NCBI RefSeq assembly: GCF_002831665.1
Contig: NZ_CP025118.1
Location: forward strand, 2,604,001 to 2,668,000
Reading direction: 5' to 3'
DNA: 64,000 bases
DNA from: Lacinutrix sp. Bg11-31
GTDB lineage: Bacteria > Bacteroidota > Bacteroidia > Flavobacteriales > Flavobacteriaceae
Both the position numbers and the translations under genes were made by a program. The notes under the pieces were generated by a model, which made no database searches, was not told the DNA's origin, and saw nothing but the letters and a program-made list of their open reading frames with translations. Positions 8,425 to 16,897 of this stretch are shown one piece after another (position 1 is the first letter of the stretch; each line of letters opens with the position of its first letter).

Positions 8425-11268
8425 TTATTCGACTTCCAAGCCTTTAGTAACATTATCTATAGAAATAATATATTCACCTTTTGGCAAGTAATACTTGTTG
8501 TTTTTAGCTTTATTAATATCTATTGTAGTATTCTCTTTTAATAGTTTTTTTCTTCCTTTTTCTGTGATCGTTAAATCGTAATCTACATAATTAAAACCTT
8601 TATCCACATCGACTTCGATAGTTTGCAAAACTGAATTTTTATCACTTTTAATCTCAATCGTTTTTTTACCTGCATTGTTAGCATAAAACTTAATCTGCGT
8701 AGCAGGTTCGTAAGGCTGCATCCATTTACTCCAGCTGTTTCCCCAACGCCCATTAGCTTTTATTTTTTCGGTTTTAAAAATTGTTGGTTGACTTGTTAAA
8801 ACCATACCTGCTCCAAATTGTTGCAAAGCTTTAATATTTGTTTCATAAATACTTCTTCCGTGTGTTCCAATTAATAAATCATTACTTTCTTTATGTAAAA
8901 CAATATCATGTACTGCAACTGCTGGCAAACCTTTAGAGAAAGCCTCCCAGTTTTCACCGTTATTAAAGCTAACGTACGCTCCATTATCTGTACCTAAATA
9001 CAATATTCCTTCATTTACAAAATCCTCTTTAATCACATTAACAGGTGAAGTAGGAATGTTTGACGCTATAGACTTCCATGTTTGTCCGTAGTTTTCTGAA
9101 ACATAAACGTAGGTTGAAAAATCGTCGAATCGGTAGCCATTTAAAGTAACATAAACACGTTCCTTTTTATGTTTTGAAGCAATAACTCTACTCACCCATA
9201 AATCTTTAGGCAAGCCATTACTAATATTATTCCATGTGCCACCAGCGTTTTTGGTTACTTGCACTAATCCGTCGTCACTTCCTATGTAAATTAAACCAAA
9301 CTTGAAAGCCGATTCACTAATTGTCGTTAAAGTACCGTAAGCCACATTTCCTTTTTTTCCACCTTGCGTTAAATCTGGAGAAATAGCTTTCCAAGTCTCT
9401 CCTTTATCCATAGAACGCATTAATTTATTACCTCCTAAATATAAAATATCCTGATTGTGTTTTGATAAATGAATAGGTGTTTGCCAATTAAAACGGTAAG
9501 GTGTCTCACCTAATTCGTGCTTTGGCTGAATGTATTTTTGCTCACCTGTTTCTCTATTTATTCTATAATAATTACCAAATTGATAACCTGTGTAAACAAT
9601 ATCTGGATTACGATTATCAATCTCAATTTGCATACCGTCTCCTCCCATTATACTTTTCCATGGATATTCTCCATTTTGGTGCCATCTTTTATCTTCTGGA
9701 GCATCATGAGCACCAACCCAAACGCCATTATCTTGTAATCCACCATACACACGATAAGGCTCTTGATTATCTACATTTATTGCATAAAACTGACCAACTG
9801 CTGGTGCATTATTTTTTATCCAGTTGTCTCCATCATCGTAACTTATATTTACGCCACCATCGTTTCCATTAATTAAATGGTTTGTGTTTTTAGGGTTAAT
9901 CCATAAGGCATGATGATCTGCATGCACGTTTTCTGAACTTATAGATGTAAATGTTTTTCCACCATCTTTAGATTTTAAAATTGGCACACCATAAACATAA
10001 ATACTATTCTCGTTATCTGGAGCCACGTAAACATGCCCAAAATAATAACCATAACTGTAATACAAATCGTCTAAATAATCATTGTGCGTTTTTTTCCATG
10101 TTTTCCCACCATCTGTACTTTTATAAATCTCAGCACCAATAACTGGAGTCTCAAAAAGCATAGAATTAGCATCTTCTAAATAATGTGCTAAATCAATTGG
10201 TTTTACATTACCGCTGCGAACCATTTGTTTTACGTTTTCGGCTCTATATTTCTCCTGGAAACCATTCATTTTTAAAAACCCATTAAGCTTCTTATCTTCA
10301 AGCGATAAAAAAGCTTGAGTACTCATGGTTTTAAAATCTTCTTTTTTAAGACCTCTAGTTTCTTGTTTTTCTCCTTCGGAAGGCCTCCTGAACTGACTAT
10401 CGTGAATTGCATAAATAATATTATCATCGTAAATTGCTAATCCTATTCTACCTACTCCATTTCCTGTTGGAAAACCACTATTTTCTGTAGAAACTTTTTC
10501 CCAATTTTCTCCAGCATCTGTACTTTTATATATTGCCGAATTATTTCCGCTACCATCAAAATTCCATGCTTTTCTATTTTTAGTCCAAGACGAAGCAAAC
10601 ATAACATTATAGTTATTTGGTGCATGTTGCACATCTATAATACCACTAACATTATCTACAAATAAGTTTTTACTCCATGTTTTTCCGCCATCTTTAGTTT
10701 TATAAATTCCTCTGTCTTCAGATTTAGAATACAAAGCACCAGTAACTCCAATTACAACTTCGTTTACATTATTTGGATTGATTAAAATGCGACCTATATG
10801 CTGCGAGTTTGGCAAGCCTACATGTTCCCAAGTTTCACCATTATTAGTAGACTTTAAAATACCAATTCCCGAATAAGACGATCGAGATGCATTATTTTCT
10901 CCTGTACCAACCCAAATTGTTCGCGTGTTCCAATCTACAGCAATATCACCTACATTTTGAGTTTGCGCACTGTCTAGAATTGGTGTAAAAGTGGTACCAT
11001 TATTTGTAGTATGCCACACACCTCCAGAAGCATAACCTGCATAAAACTCTGCAGGATTTTCTGGGTTTACTGCTAAATCCACAACACGACCACTCATTAC
11101 TGTTGGTCCAATATTTTTAAAAGGTACATTCTTTACTAAAGACTCCTTTTGCAACACTGCTTTTTGCAGAAGCGCTTGTTGTACAGCTTCGGCATTTATT
11201 TGAGGTTGTTGTGCTTCGGTTTTAAGAATAACCAGAAAAGATAAAGCTAAGAAAATATTGAATTTCAT
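8425..11268 (-). CDS. Large exported Asp-box (BNR/sortilin-like) beta-propeller protein
   Basis: About eleven Asp-box motifs of the form S/T-x-D-x-G-x-T/N-W (for example TKDGGKTWSKN, STDGGKTWKKT, NNGENWEAF) run through the protein, as in VPS10/sortilin-type and glycosidase-like propellers. I start at the Met whose context gives a signal peptide ending near TEAQQ; an upstream in-frame Met at 11340 would add 24 residues with no signal-like order. The C-terminal about 130 residues form a beta-rich tail but no type IX sorting motif is visible. No catalytic residue set can be assigned, so activity is unknown. A second, type IX-tagged Asp-box protein lies at 53355-56777. Confidence 0.8.
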   Translation of the reverse strand: MKFNIFLALSFLVILKTEAQQPQINAEAVQQALLQKAVLQKESLVKNVPFKNIGPTVMSGRVVDLAVNPENPAEFYAGYASGGVWHTTNNGTTFTPILDSAQTQNVGDIAVDWNTRTIWVGTGENNASRSSYSGIGILKSTNNGETWEHVGLPNSQHIGRILINPNNVNEVVIGVTGALYSKSEDRGIYKTKDGGKTWSKNLFVDNVSGIIDVQHAPNNYNVMFASSWTKNRKAWNFDGSGNNSAIYKSTDAGENWEKVSTENSGFPTGNGVGRIGLAIYDDNIIYAIHDSQFRRPSEGEKQETRGLKKEDFKTMSTQAFLSLEDKKLNGFLKMNGFQEKYRAENVKQMVRSGNVKPIDLAHYLEDANSMLFETPVIGAEIYKSTDGGKTWKKTHNDYLDDLYYSYGYYFGHVYVAPDNENSIYVYGVPILKSKDGGKTFTSISSENVHADHHALWINPKNTNHLINGNDGGVNISYDDGDNWIKNNAPAVGQFYAINVDNQEPYRVYGGLQDNGVWVGAHDAPEDKRWHQNGEYPWKSIMGGDGMQIEIDNRNPDIVYTGYQFGNYYRINRETGEQKYIQPKHELGETPYRFNWQTPIHLSKHNQDILYLGGNKLMRSMDKGETWKAISPDLTQGGKKGNVAYGTLTTISESAFKFGLIYIGSDDGLVQVTKNAGGTWNNISNGLPKDLWVSRVIASKHKKERVYVTLNGYRFDDFSTYVYVSENYGQTWKSIASNIPTSPVNVIKEDFVNEGILYLGTDNGAYVSFNNGENWEAFSKGLPAVAVHDIVLHKESNDLLIGTHGRSIYETNIKALQQFGAGMVLTSQPTIFKTEKIKANGRWGNSWSKWMQPYEPATQIKFYANNAGKKTIEIKSDKNSVLQTIEVDVDKGFNYVDYDLTITEKGRKKLLKENTTIDINKAKNNKYYLPKGEYIISIDNVTKGLEVE

Positions 11269-11369
11269 AATATGTGTTTTTAAAAGCTTGAAGGTAATGA
11301 TTATGTTAAATCTGAGCAAAACCGAAATGCTTTTAAGCAATAAAATGTTACTTTTACACTTGCTAAGTA

Positions 11370-11432
11370 TTTCCGCTTGACGGAAAAATTATAGTTAACA
11401 TACATTAATAAGATTCCCATTTTCATGGGAAT
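11370..11432. promoter_or_regulatory. Two hairpins in the Asp-box/aminopeptidase P divergent region
   Basis: TTTCCG/CGGAAA (11370-11386, 5-nt loop) and ATTCCCAT/ATGGGAAT (11413-11432, 4-nt loop) are perfect inverted repeats. The second overlaps two potential ATG codons at 11425 and 11431 and ends 16 nt before the start I prefer for the peptidase, so it would lie in its leader. Role unknown. Confidence 0.35.
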
Positions 11433-11448
11433 GAAAAACAAGTTTTTC

Positions 11449-12741
11449 ATGAAATACAATAAAATAGATTCTGCCCTTTTTATAAAAAACCGTAAAAATT
11501 TTGGGTCTCAAATGAAGCCTAAAAGTATTGCGTTTTTTAACTCTAACGATATTTATCCTATTAGTGCAGATAGCACAATGCCTTTTGAGCAGCATAGAGA
11601 TATCTTTTATTTAAGTGGTGTAGATCAAGAAGAAAGTGTTTTGATACTGTTTCCAGATTGTCCGAATCCTAAAAATAGAGCCGTTTTATTTTTAAAAGAA
11701 ACTAACGAACATATTGCTGTTTGGGAAGGCGAAAAATTAACTAAAGATGCTGCTTTTACAACTAGCGGAATTAAAACCGTTTACTGGTTACAAGATTTAG
11801 AAAAAGTAGTGTTTGAAATGATGACACAAGCTGAAACCGTTTACATAAATACAAACGAGCACTACAGAGCAAATGTAGAAACGGAAACTAGAGAAGACCG
11901 TTTTACTACATGGATAAGAAACAAATATCCTGCGCACAGTGTTGCAAAAAGTAACCCGATTTTACAGCGTTTACGTTCTGTAAAAGACCAGATAGAATTA
12001 GACTTAATCCAGACCGCTTGCGATATTACTAACAAAGGTTTTAGACGTGTTTTAAATTTTGTAAAACCTGGTGTTATGGAATATAACATTGAAGCAGAAT
12101 TTATGCATGAGTTTTTAAATAACCGTTCTGATGGTTTTGCATACACTCCAATTGTAGGTTCTGGAAACAACGCTAACGTTTTGCATTATATAGAGAATAA
12201 TCAAGAGTGTAAAGCTGGCGATTTAATATTAATTGATGCTGGTGCTAAATACGCAAATTACGCAAGTGATATGACGCGTACTATTCCTGTTTCTGGAACG
12301 TTTAACGACAGACAAAAAGCAGTTTACAATGCTGTTTTAAGAGTGAAAAATGATGCTACAAAAATGTTAACTCCTGGAACTATTTGGGCAGATTACCATG
12401 TTGAAGTTGGTAAATTAATGACTAGCGAACTTTTAGGCTTAGGCTTACTTGATAAGGCTGATGTTAAAAACGAAAATCCAGATTGGCCAGCATACAAAAA
12501 ATACTTTATGCATGGAACGTCTCACCATATGGGATTAGATACGCATGATTACGGTATTTTAACTGAGCCTATGCAAGCAAACAATGTGTTTACTGTAGAG
12601 CCTGGAATTTATATTCCAGATGAAGGTTTTGGTATTAGATTGGAAGACGATGTGGTAATACAAAAAACTGGAGAACCTTTTAATTTAATGCGTGACATCC
12701 CGATTGAAGCTGAAGAGATTGAGAGTTTGATGAATAAATAA
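11449..12741 (+). CDS. pepP: Xaa-Pro aminopeptidase (aminopeptidase P, family M24B)
   Basis: It removes N-terminal residues before proline. An N-terminal AMP_N domain (about 1-130) precedes the pita-bread metallopeptidase fold. The dinuclear metal site is complete: ILIDAGAKY (Asp), YASDMTRT (Asp), FMHGTSHHMG (His), TVEPGIY (Glu) and IRLEDDVV (Glu). I start at MKYNKID, as is usual for this family; ATG codons at 11425 and 11431 are in frame but overlap a perfect inverted repeat. It is followed by a strong terminator. Confidence 0.9.
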   Translation: MKYNKIDSALFIKNRKNFGSQMKPKSIAFFNSNDIYPISADSTMPFEQHRDIFYLSGVDQEESVLILFPDCPNPKNRAVLFLKETNEHIAVWEGEKLTKDAAFTTSGIKTVYWLQDLEKVVFEMMTQAETVYINTNEHYRANVETETREDRFTTWIRNKYPAHSVAKSNPILQRLRSVKDQIELDLIQTACDITNKGFRRVLNFVKPGVMEYNIEAEFMHEFLNNRSDGFAYTPIVGSGNNANVLHYIENNQECKAGDLILIDAGAKYANYASDMTRTIPVSGTFNDRQKAVYNAVLRVKNDATKMLTPGTIWADYHVEVGKLMTSELLGLGLLDKADVKNENPDWPAYKKYFMHGTSHHMGLDTHDYGILTEPMQANNVFTVEPGIYIPDEGFGIRLEDDVVIQKTGEPFNLMRDIPIEAEEIESLMNK

Positions 12742-12764
12742 ATAAACTCTTTTGTTATAGAAAG

Positions 12765-12791
12765 AAAGCGAGCTTTAGGCTCGCTTTTTTT
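12765..12791 (+). terminator. Terminator of aminopeptidase P gene
   Basis: AAAGCGAGC and GCTCGCTTT form a 9-bp stem with a 5-nt loop, followed by a T run. Confidence 0.9.
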
Positions 12792-12802
12792 GTTTCTTGA
12801 CA

Positions 12803-12886
12803 CTTGACTTTCTAAAAAAAATAGTCGAACTTCGTTTGACTTATGATATAAAACGTTGAAATGATTTTATATTGAGGAAACGTTAG
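12803..12886. repeat. Interspersed repeat family 2, copy 1
   Basis: Starts CTTGACTTT and shares long blocks with 19896-19977, including AACTTCGTTT and TATGATA-AAAAC-TTGAAA-GATTTT. It sits just upstream of the KilA-N gene. Confidence 0.7.
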
Positions 12887-12941
12887 TAATAATACTTTAG
12901 AGCGTGCTCTATTCAATAAATATATTTTTGAAAATTTAATT

Positions 12942-12949
12942 TATCTTTG
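12942..12949 (+). promoter_or_regulatory. -7 box of the KilA-N gene
   Basis: TATCTTTG matches TAnnTTTG and ends 30 nt before the ATG. A well-spaced -33 TTG is not evident. Confidence 0.5.
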
Positions 12950-12979
12950 AATAATAGTTGAAATTTATAAAAACAAAAA

Positions 12980-13867
12980 ATGGCTAAAAGAAACAGCATT
13001 GTTGTTGAAGGCACAAAAATAAATATAACTTCTTTTAATGAAGAAGATTATATATGCCTTACAGATATGGCGGGAAGTAAAGATGATGATAGTAGAGCTG
13101 CTGATGTTATAAAAAATTGGATTAGAAATAGATCAACCATCGAGTTTTTAGGCACTTGGGAATCTTTATACAACAAAGATTTTAAAGTGGTCGAATTTGA
13201 CCACTTTAGAAAAGAAGCAGGACTTCCTACTTTTACCATGAGTGTTTCCAATTGGGTTGAGTCTACAAATGCTAAAGGTATATTTTCAGTAAAAGGAAGA
13301 TATGGTGGAACATATGCACATAGAGATATAGCTTTTGAATTTGGCTCTGCTATTAGCCCTATATTTAAGCTTCATATTATAAAAGAGTATCAAAGACTCA
13401 AAGAAATTGAAACTGATAAATATGGTTTAGAATGGAATGTAAGAAGAATTTTAAGTAAAACAAATTACAAAATTCATACTGATGCTGTGAAAAAACACAT
13501 ATTACCTAAAACAAGATATAGCGCAGCTAAAGAATGGTTAGAATATGCAGATGAAGCAGATTTGTTAAATATTGCATTATTTGGTTGTACATCTAAACAA
13601 TGGAGAGAATTAAATCCAACAAAAGTTTTAAATGGCGAAAACATAAGAGATATGGCCAGCATTAATGAATTAGCAATATTATCAAATATTGAGAGTTTGA
13701 GTTCTACATTAATAAAGAATGATATAACCAAAAAGAATAGGTTAAAAATACTTATTGATACTGTTAGAGAACAAAGAGAAACATTGGATAAAATAGATAT
13801 TATTAAATCTCTAAAAAAGGAAAGCGGAACAACCTTCTTAGACGCAAAAAGAAAGCTAAAAGAATAA
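12980..13867 (+). CDS. KilA-N domain protein
   Basis: Residues 1 to about 140 are a KilA-N domain, the DNA-binding domain of phage and large DNA-virus proteins: YICLTDMAGSK, AADVIKNWIRNRSTIEFLG and GRYGGTYAHRDIAFEFGSAI are recognisable. The roughly 150-residue remainder is helical and unassigned. It stands alone between aminopeptidase P and a beta-barrel gene, with its own -7 box, no phage genes nearby, and similar repeats on both sides (12803-12886 and 13887-13943). Codon use looks like its neighbours. It may be a domesticated phage regulator or a defence-related gene; neither is shown. Confidence 0.85.
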   Translation: MAKRNSIVVEGTKINITSFNEEDYICLTDMAGSKDDDSRAADVIKNWIRNRSTIEFLGTWESLYNKDFKVVEFDHFRKEAGLPTFTMSVSNWVESTNAKGIFSVKGRYGGTYAHRDIAFEFGSAISPIFKLHIIKEYQRLKEIETDKYGLEWNVRRILSKTNYKIHTDAVKKHILPKTRYSAAKEWLEYADEADLLNIALFGCTSKQWRELNPTKVLNGENIRDMASINELAILSNIESLSSTLIKNDITKKNRLKILIDTVREQRETLDKIDIIKSLKKESGTTFLDAKRKLKE

Positions 13868-13886
13868 AGAATTTAGTAATGTCAAT

Positions 13887-13943
13887 GTCTTTTGACGCCT
13901 GAGTACTATGACAAAAACATTGAACCGATTTTTACCGTAGCAC
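13887..13943. repeat. Interspersed repeat family 2, copy 2 (short)
   Basis: Retains the TATGA-AAAAACATTGAA-CGATTTTT block of the family, in the same orientation as copy 1. The AACTTCGTTT block is missing. Confidence 0.55.
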
Positions 13944-13946
13944 ATT

Positions 13947-14516
13947 ATGAAAAAAATTCTAATACTATTACTAATAGTTCTAACTTCAAATTTAGCTGAA
14001 GCTCAGTTTATAAAAGAAAAATCTATAAATGCTCAAATTGGATACGGCGTAAGCGTACCATTTAATAGTGCTGATGAAATTGCTGATAATGGCTTATTTT
14101 TACAAGGAGAATTAGTTTTAAAAGTAGCTTCTTGGTTTGAATTAAGACCTTACGCAGGTTTTATTTCGACAAGTTCAAGCGGAAAAGATATAAATAACAA
14201 ACCAACTAACGAAAGAGCAGAATCCAAAGCCATTTTACTTGGTGGAAAAGCAAGAGTTCGCGCGCCAATACCGTGGATTGCACCATACTTTGAAATTGGA
14301 ATAGGAACTTCAATTGGAAAATTTGAAACATTTACAGTTATTGATAACATCGATAAAGGTGGGATTATTTATCACATCCCTTTTTCATTAGGATTAGAAT
14401 TAGGAAAAAACAACAATGTTGATTTAGCTTTTTCTTATTATTTTCAACCATTGGTTAAACAATTTGTTGGAGCATTTGCAGTTGGTATTACATTTCCGCT
14501 GAATAATAAAAAGTAA
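13947..14516 (+). CDS. Small outer-membrane beta-barrel protein
   Basis: A 19-residue signal peptide (ending AEAQ) is followed by about 170 residues of alternating hydrophobic strands with aromatic girdles (GYGVSVPF, WFELRPYAGF, IAPYFEIGIG, VDLAFSYYF) and it ends in a short strand, FAVGITFPL. This is the pattern of an eight-stranded OmpA/OmpW-like barrel. Function is unknown. It is preceded closely by the short family 2 repeat and no clear promoter was seen. Confidence 0.75.
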   Translation: MKKILILLLIVLTSNLAEAQFIKEKSINAQIGYGVSVPFNSADEIADNGLFLQGELVLKVASWFELRPYAGFISTSSSGKDINNKPTNERAESKAILLGGKARVRAPIPWIAPYFEIGIGTSIGKFETFTVIDNIDKGGIIYHIPFSLGLELGKNNNVDLAFSYYFQPLVKQFVGAFAVGITFPLNNKK

Positions 14517-14523
14517 CGTTTTA

Positions 14524-14632
14524 CAACATCGTGCGTCTTTAATTGCAAGGTTCTTGCCTATTTATAAAATTCCTTCGGAATTTTCTCTGCTTAGTTTTCA
14601 CTTACTAAATTAGATCCGCACACGTGCAACTA
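14524..14632. repeat. Structured intergenic element with two hairpins
   Basis: Between the barrel gene and the aspartokinase terminator lie GCAAG/CTTGC (14545-14557) and AAAATTCC-TTC-GGAATTTT (14566-14584), then a GC-richer CGCACACGTGCAAC end. The composition differs from ordinary spacer. I know no named family for it and it has no T run after the hairpins. Confidence 0.4.
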
Positions 14633-14662
14633 GTCATAAATAAACACATTAAATAAAACATA

Positions 14663-14690
14663 AAAAGCGAGCCCAAAAGCTCGCTTTTCT
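14663..14690 (-). terminator. Bidirectional terminator of aspartokinase gene
   Basis: AAAAGCGAGC pairs with GCTCGCTTTT around a 6-nt loop; T runs follow in both directions. It ends 3 nt before the aspartokinase stop codon. Confidence 0.85.
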
Positions 14691-14692
14691 TA

Positions 14693-16021
14693 TTAAACTA
14701 AAACACCACTATTCTCAAAAACGTAACGTTGTAGTTTCTGTAGTGTTTCAATTTTATCACTAGTATTTATTAATAGAGAAATATTATTATTACTTCCTCC
14801 GTAAGAGATCATTCTTACGCTAACATCTTGTAAAATCTGGAATAAGTTAGGCGTGTCTGTATGAAATATTATTTCGTTTCCAACCAAACATACAATACTC
14901 ATAAAATCGTCTACCTCAACTACTGCAAATCTATTTAACTCCTCTACAATAGCGTCTAAATGTGTAGTATCGTCAATAGTTAAAGACACTGCAATTTCTG
15001 ATGTTGTAATCATGTCTATAGACGTTTCGTAACGCTCGAAAATCTCAAAGACTTTCTTTAAAAAACCATGAGCCAGTAACATTCTAGCAGACTTAATTTT
15101 AATGGCTGTAATACCATCTTTTGCGGCTATTGCCTTAATACCTTCACCATGTATTTGGTTTGTAATTAAAGTACCGTAAGACTCTGGAGACATCGTGTTT
15201 TTTAAGCGCACAGGAATATCTAGATCTCTAACAGGCATAACTGTTTGTGGATGCAATATTTTAGCTCCAAAATAAGCCAGCTCTGCAGACTCATCGAAAG
15301 AGAGGTTAGAAATGGCTTTAGTATTGTCTACAAAACGAGGATCGTTATTATGGAAACCATCAATATCTGTCCAAATTTGTACTTCTTCAGCTTTTAAAAT
15401 AGCACCAATTATAGTTGCGGTATAATCGCTTCCGCCACGTTGTAAATTAGCAATACTACCTTCGGCATCACGACTAATAAAACCTTGGGTAATGTAGATA
15501 TCTGCATTTGGCGTTTCGGCCATGATTCTGTTTAGATTCTGCTGAATGTAAAAGTTATCAGGTTCGTTAGTTTTATCAATTCGCATAAAATCTAAAGCAG
15601 TTAATAATGCTGCATTTATGCCTTCTTGCTGTAAATAATGACTAAAAATATAAGTAGACAATAATTCGCCTTGAGCCACAATTTGGTTATACATTAAAGT
15701 ATCGAATCGCTTATTTACCAATGCTTCTAAAGTATTAAAAACATCGTTTACATAAACAAAAACGGTTTTGTACAATTCTTGATTTGTAATAAAGCTTTTT
15801 ATGGTGGTATTATAATTGTTTCTAAGTGCGTCGATAACAATTAAAGCTTCGTCTACATTTCCATTTTTTATGTATTCCGAAATTTTAACCAATGCATTTG
15901 TAGTGCCTGACATTGCAGATAATACAACTACTTTTTTTTGTCCATCGTTGATAATGTTTTTAACATTAATCATGTTTTCTATTGTCCCAACAGATGTACC
16001 TCCAAATTTTAATACTAACAT
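14693..16021 (-). CDS. lysC: Aspartate kinase (monofunctional)
   Basis: It phosphorylates aspartate, the first step towards lysine, threonine and methionine. The amino-acid kinase domain opens with KFGGTSVG at residues 4-11; the LQRGGSDYTATIIGA segment near 200 and the aspartate-site residues follow. Two ACT domains occupy about 300-442 (segments AIKIKSARMLL and IEELNRFAVVEVDDF). The 442 residues fit a stand-alone enzyme rather than a fusion with homoserine dehydrogenase. It is divergent from an ACT-like gene at 16125, suggesting linked control. The isoform name lysC is a convention here. Confidence 0.92.
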   Translation of the reverse strand: MLVLKFGGTSVGTIENMINVKNIINDGQKKVVVLSAMSGTTNALVKISEYIKNGNVDEALIVIDALRNNYNTTIKSFITNQELYKTVFVYVNDVFNTLEALVNKRFDTLMYNQIVAQGELLSTYIFSHYLQQEGINAALLTALDFMRIDKTNEPDNFYIQQNLNRIMAETPNADIYITQGFISRDAEGSIANLQRGGSDYTATIIGAILKAEEVQIWTDIDGFHNNDPRFVDNTKAISNLSFDESAELAYFGAKILHPQTVMPVRDLDIPVRLKNTMSPESYGTLITNQIHGEGIKAIAAKDGITAIKIKSARMLLAHGFLKKVFEIFERYETSIDMITTSEIAVSLTIDDTTHLDAIVEELNRFAVVEVDDFMSIVCLVGNEIIFHTDTPNLFQILQDVSVRMISYGGSNNNISLLINTSDKIETLQKLQRYVFENSGVLV

Positions 16022-16091
16022 TTCTTTTCAATTTTATGGTGCTAAGCTAATTCGGAAGCTTGTAACAGCCATAAAAATGAAAAAATTGTTC

Positions 16092-16123
16092 TATTTTTAC
16101 ACAAATTGTTAAATATTTAACAA
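16092..16123 (+). promoter_or_regulatory. Near-consensus -7 box and 18-bp palindrome before the ACT-like gene
   Basis: TATTTTTA (16092-16099) differs from TAnnTTTG only at the last base. Seven nt later the perfect palindrome TTGTTAAATATTTAACAA (16106-16123) begins; it would cover the transcription start and the leader and ends one base before the ATG. It is a strong candidate operator or leader hairpin. Confidence 0.5.
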
Positions 16124-16124
16124 A

Positions 16125-16775
16125 ATGAAAACAATAGCAACCTGCGTAGAAGAGATATTAGTTACACAGCCTTTTCTTGAAGAAGCTTTATCGCGAAGCA
16201 TTATTAATTTCTCGGCTTTAGCCGAAGAACTACAAGCGCCTATTGGTGCTATGTTAAGAAAACCAGTTAAGACTGGAGCGATAATGATGGCTTTACGTCG
16301 TTACAATCCACCAAAAGATTTAAGGCATTCTAATCAGTTAAAGTCCGTTTTAAAAAACTTAGGAGACATAACTGTACGTTCTAACTTGGTTGATTTTACT
16401 TTTAAAAACTCTAAAACACTTATTAATAGTCATACTAAACTTCTAGAAACCATAGATAGTAATGCTTTTTATGGTTTTTCTCGTGGTATTTATGAAAGTA
16501 ATATGGTGATTTCGGATTCCGAAAAACAAAAAACTCAAGACCATTTTAAAAGTGAAGAAATGATTGGTTTACATGAAAACCTATCTGCTATAAGTATTCG
16601 ATTGCCAGAAAACAACTCTAAAATATCGGGCTTGTATTACCAAATATTTAAACGTTTTGCTTGGGAAGGCATTTCTTTATACGAAGTTATTTCTACTACA
16701 AATGAGTTTACTGTTTTAGTGGAAGATAATAATGTGGACAAGGCCTTTTCGGCTATAAAAAAATTAAATAATTAA
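16125..16775 (+). CDS. ACT-like domain protein next to aspartokinase
   Basis: I do not know a named family. The C-terminal about 65 residues (from LSAISIRLPENN, through SGLYYQIFKRFAWEGI, to FTVLVEDNNVDKAFSAI) show the beta-alpha-beta-beta-alpha-beta order and the typical wording of aspartokinase ACT domains. The N-terminal 150 residues are mostly helical and contain MLRKPVKTGAIMMALRRY, which could be a winged-helix-like DNA-binding segment, although this is weak. Its position, head to head with aspartokinase, suggests an amino-acid-sensing regulator of that gene or enzyme. That role is inference. Confidence 0.7.
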   Translation: MKTIATCVEEILVTQPFLEEALSRSIINFSALAEELQAPIGAMLRKPVKTGAIMMALRRYNPPKDLRHSNQLKSVLKNLGDITVRSNLVDFTFKNSKTLINSHTKLLETIDSNAFYGFSRGIYESNMVISDSEKQKTQDHFKSEEMIGLHENLSAISIRLPENNSKISGLYYQIFKRFAWEGISLYEVISTTNEFTVLVEDNNVDKAFSAIKKLNN

Positions 16776-16835
16776 AATTTGATCTTTTAAAGTTTAGGAT
16801 TTAAATATAAATAAATGTTAAAAGATTTTTTATAT

Positions 16836-16856
16836 CTAAACGATTGGTTAGTTTTG
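16836..16856 (+). promoter_or_regulatory. TetR-gene promoter with overlapping operator
   Basis: CTAAACG-AT-TGGTTAG (16836-16851) is an imperfect copy of the perfect site at 17482-17497. Its right arm overlaps the -7 box TAGTTTTG (16849-16856). A bound repressor would cover the box, which fits autorepression. Confidence 0.6.
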
Positions 16857-16897
16857 TCCTGTAATTAGAAATGACTTCTGTTTTTACAGAAAAAAAG

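Noticed and set aside
9501..9872. A 123-codon plus-strand frame opposite the Asp-box gene
   Set aside because: It is fully antisense to strong repeat-coding sequence and its protein is His/Leu-rich low-complexity.
10452..10634. A small minus-strand frame inside the Asp-box gene
   Set aside because: It is a different frame of the same strand within clear Asp-box coding sequence.
14524..14632. An integron attC site
   Set aside because: There is no integrase gene, no cassette array and no GTTRRRY-type core that I could find.
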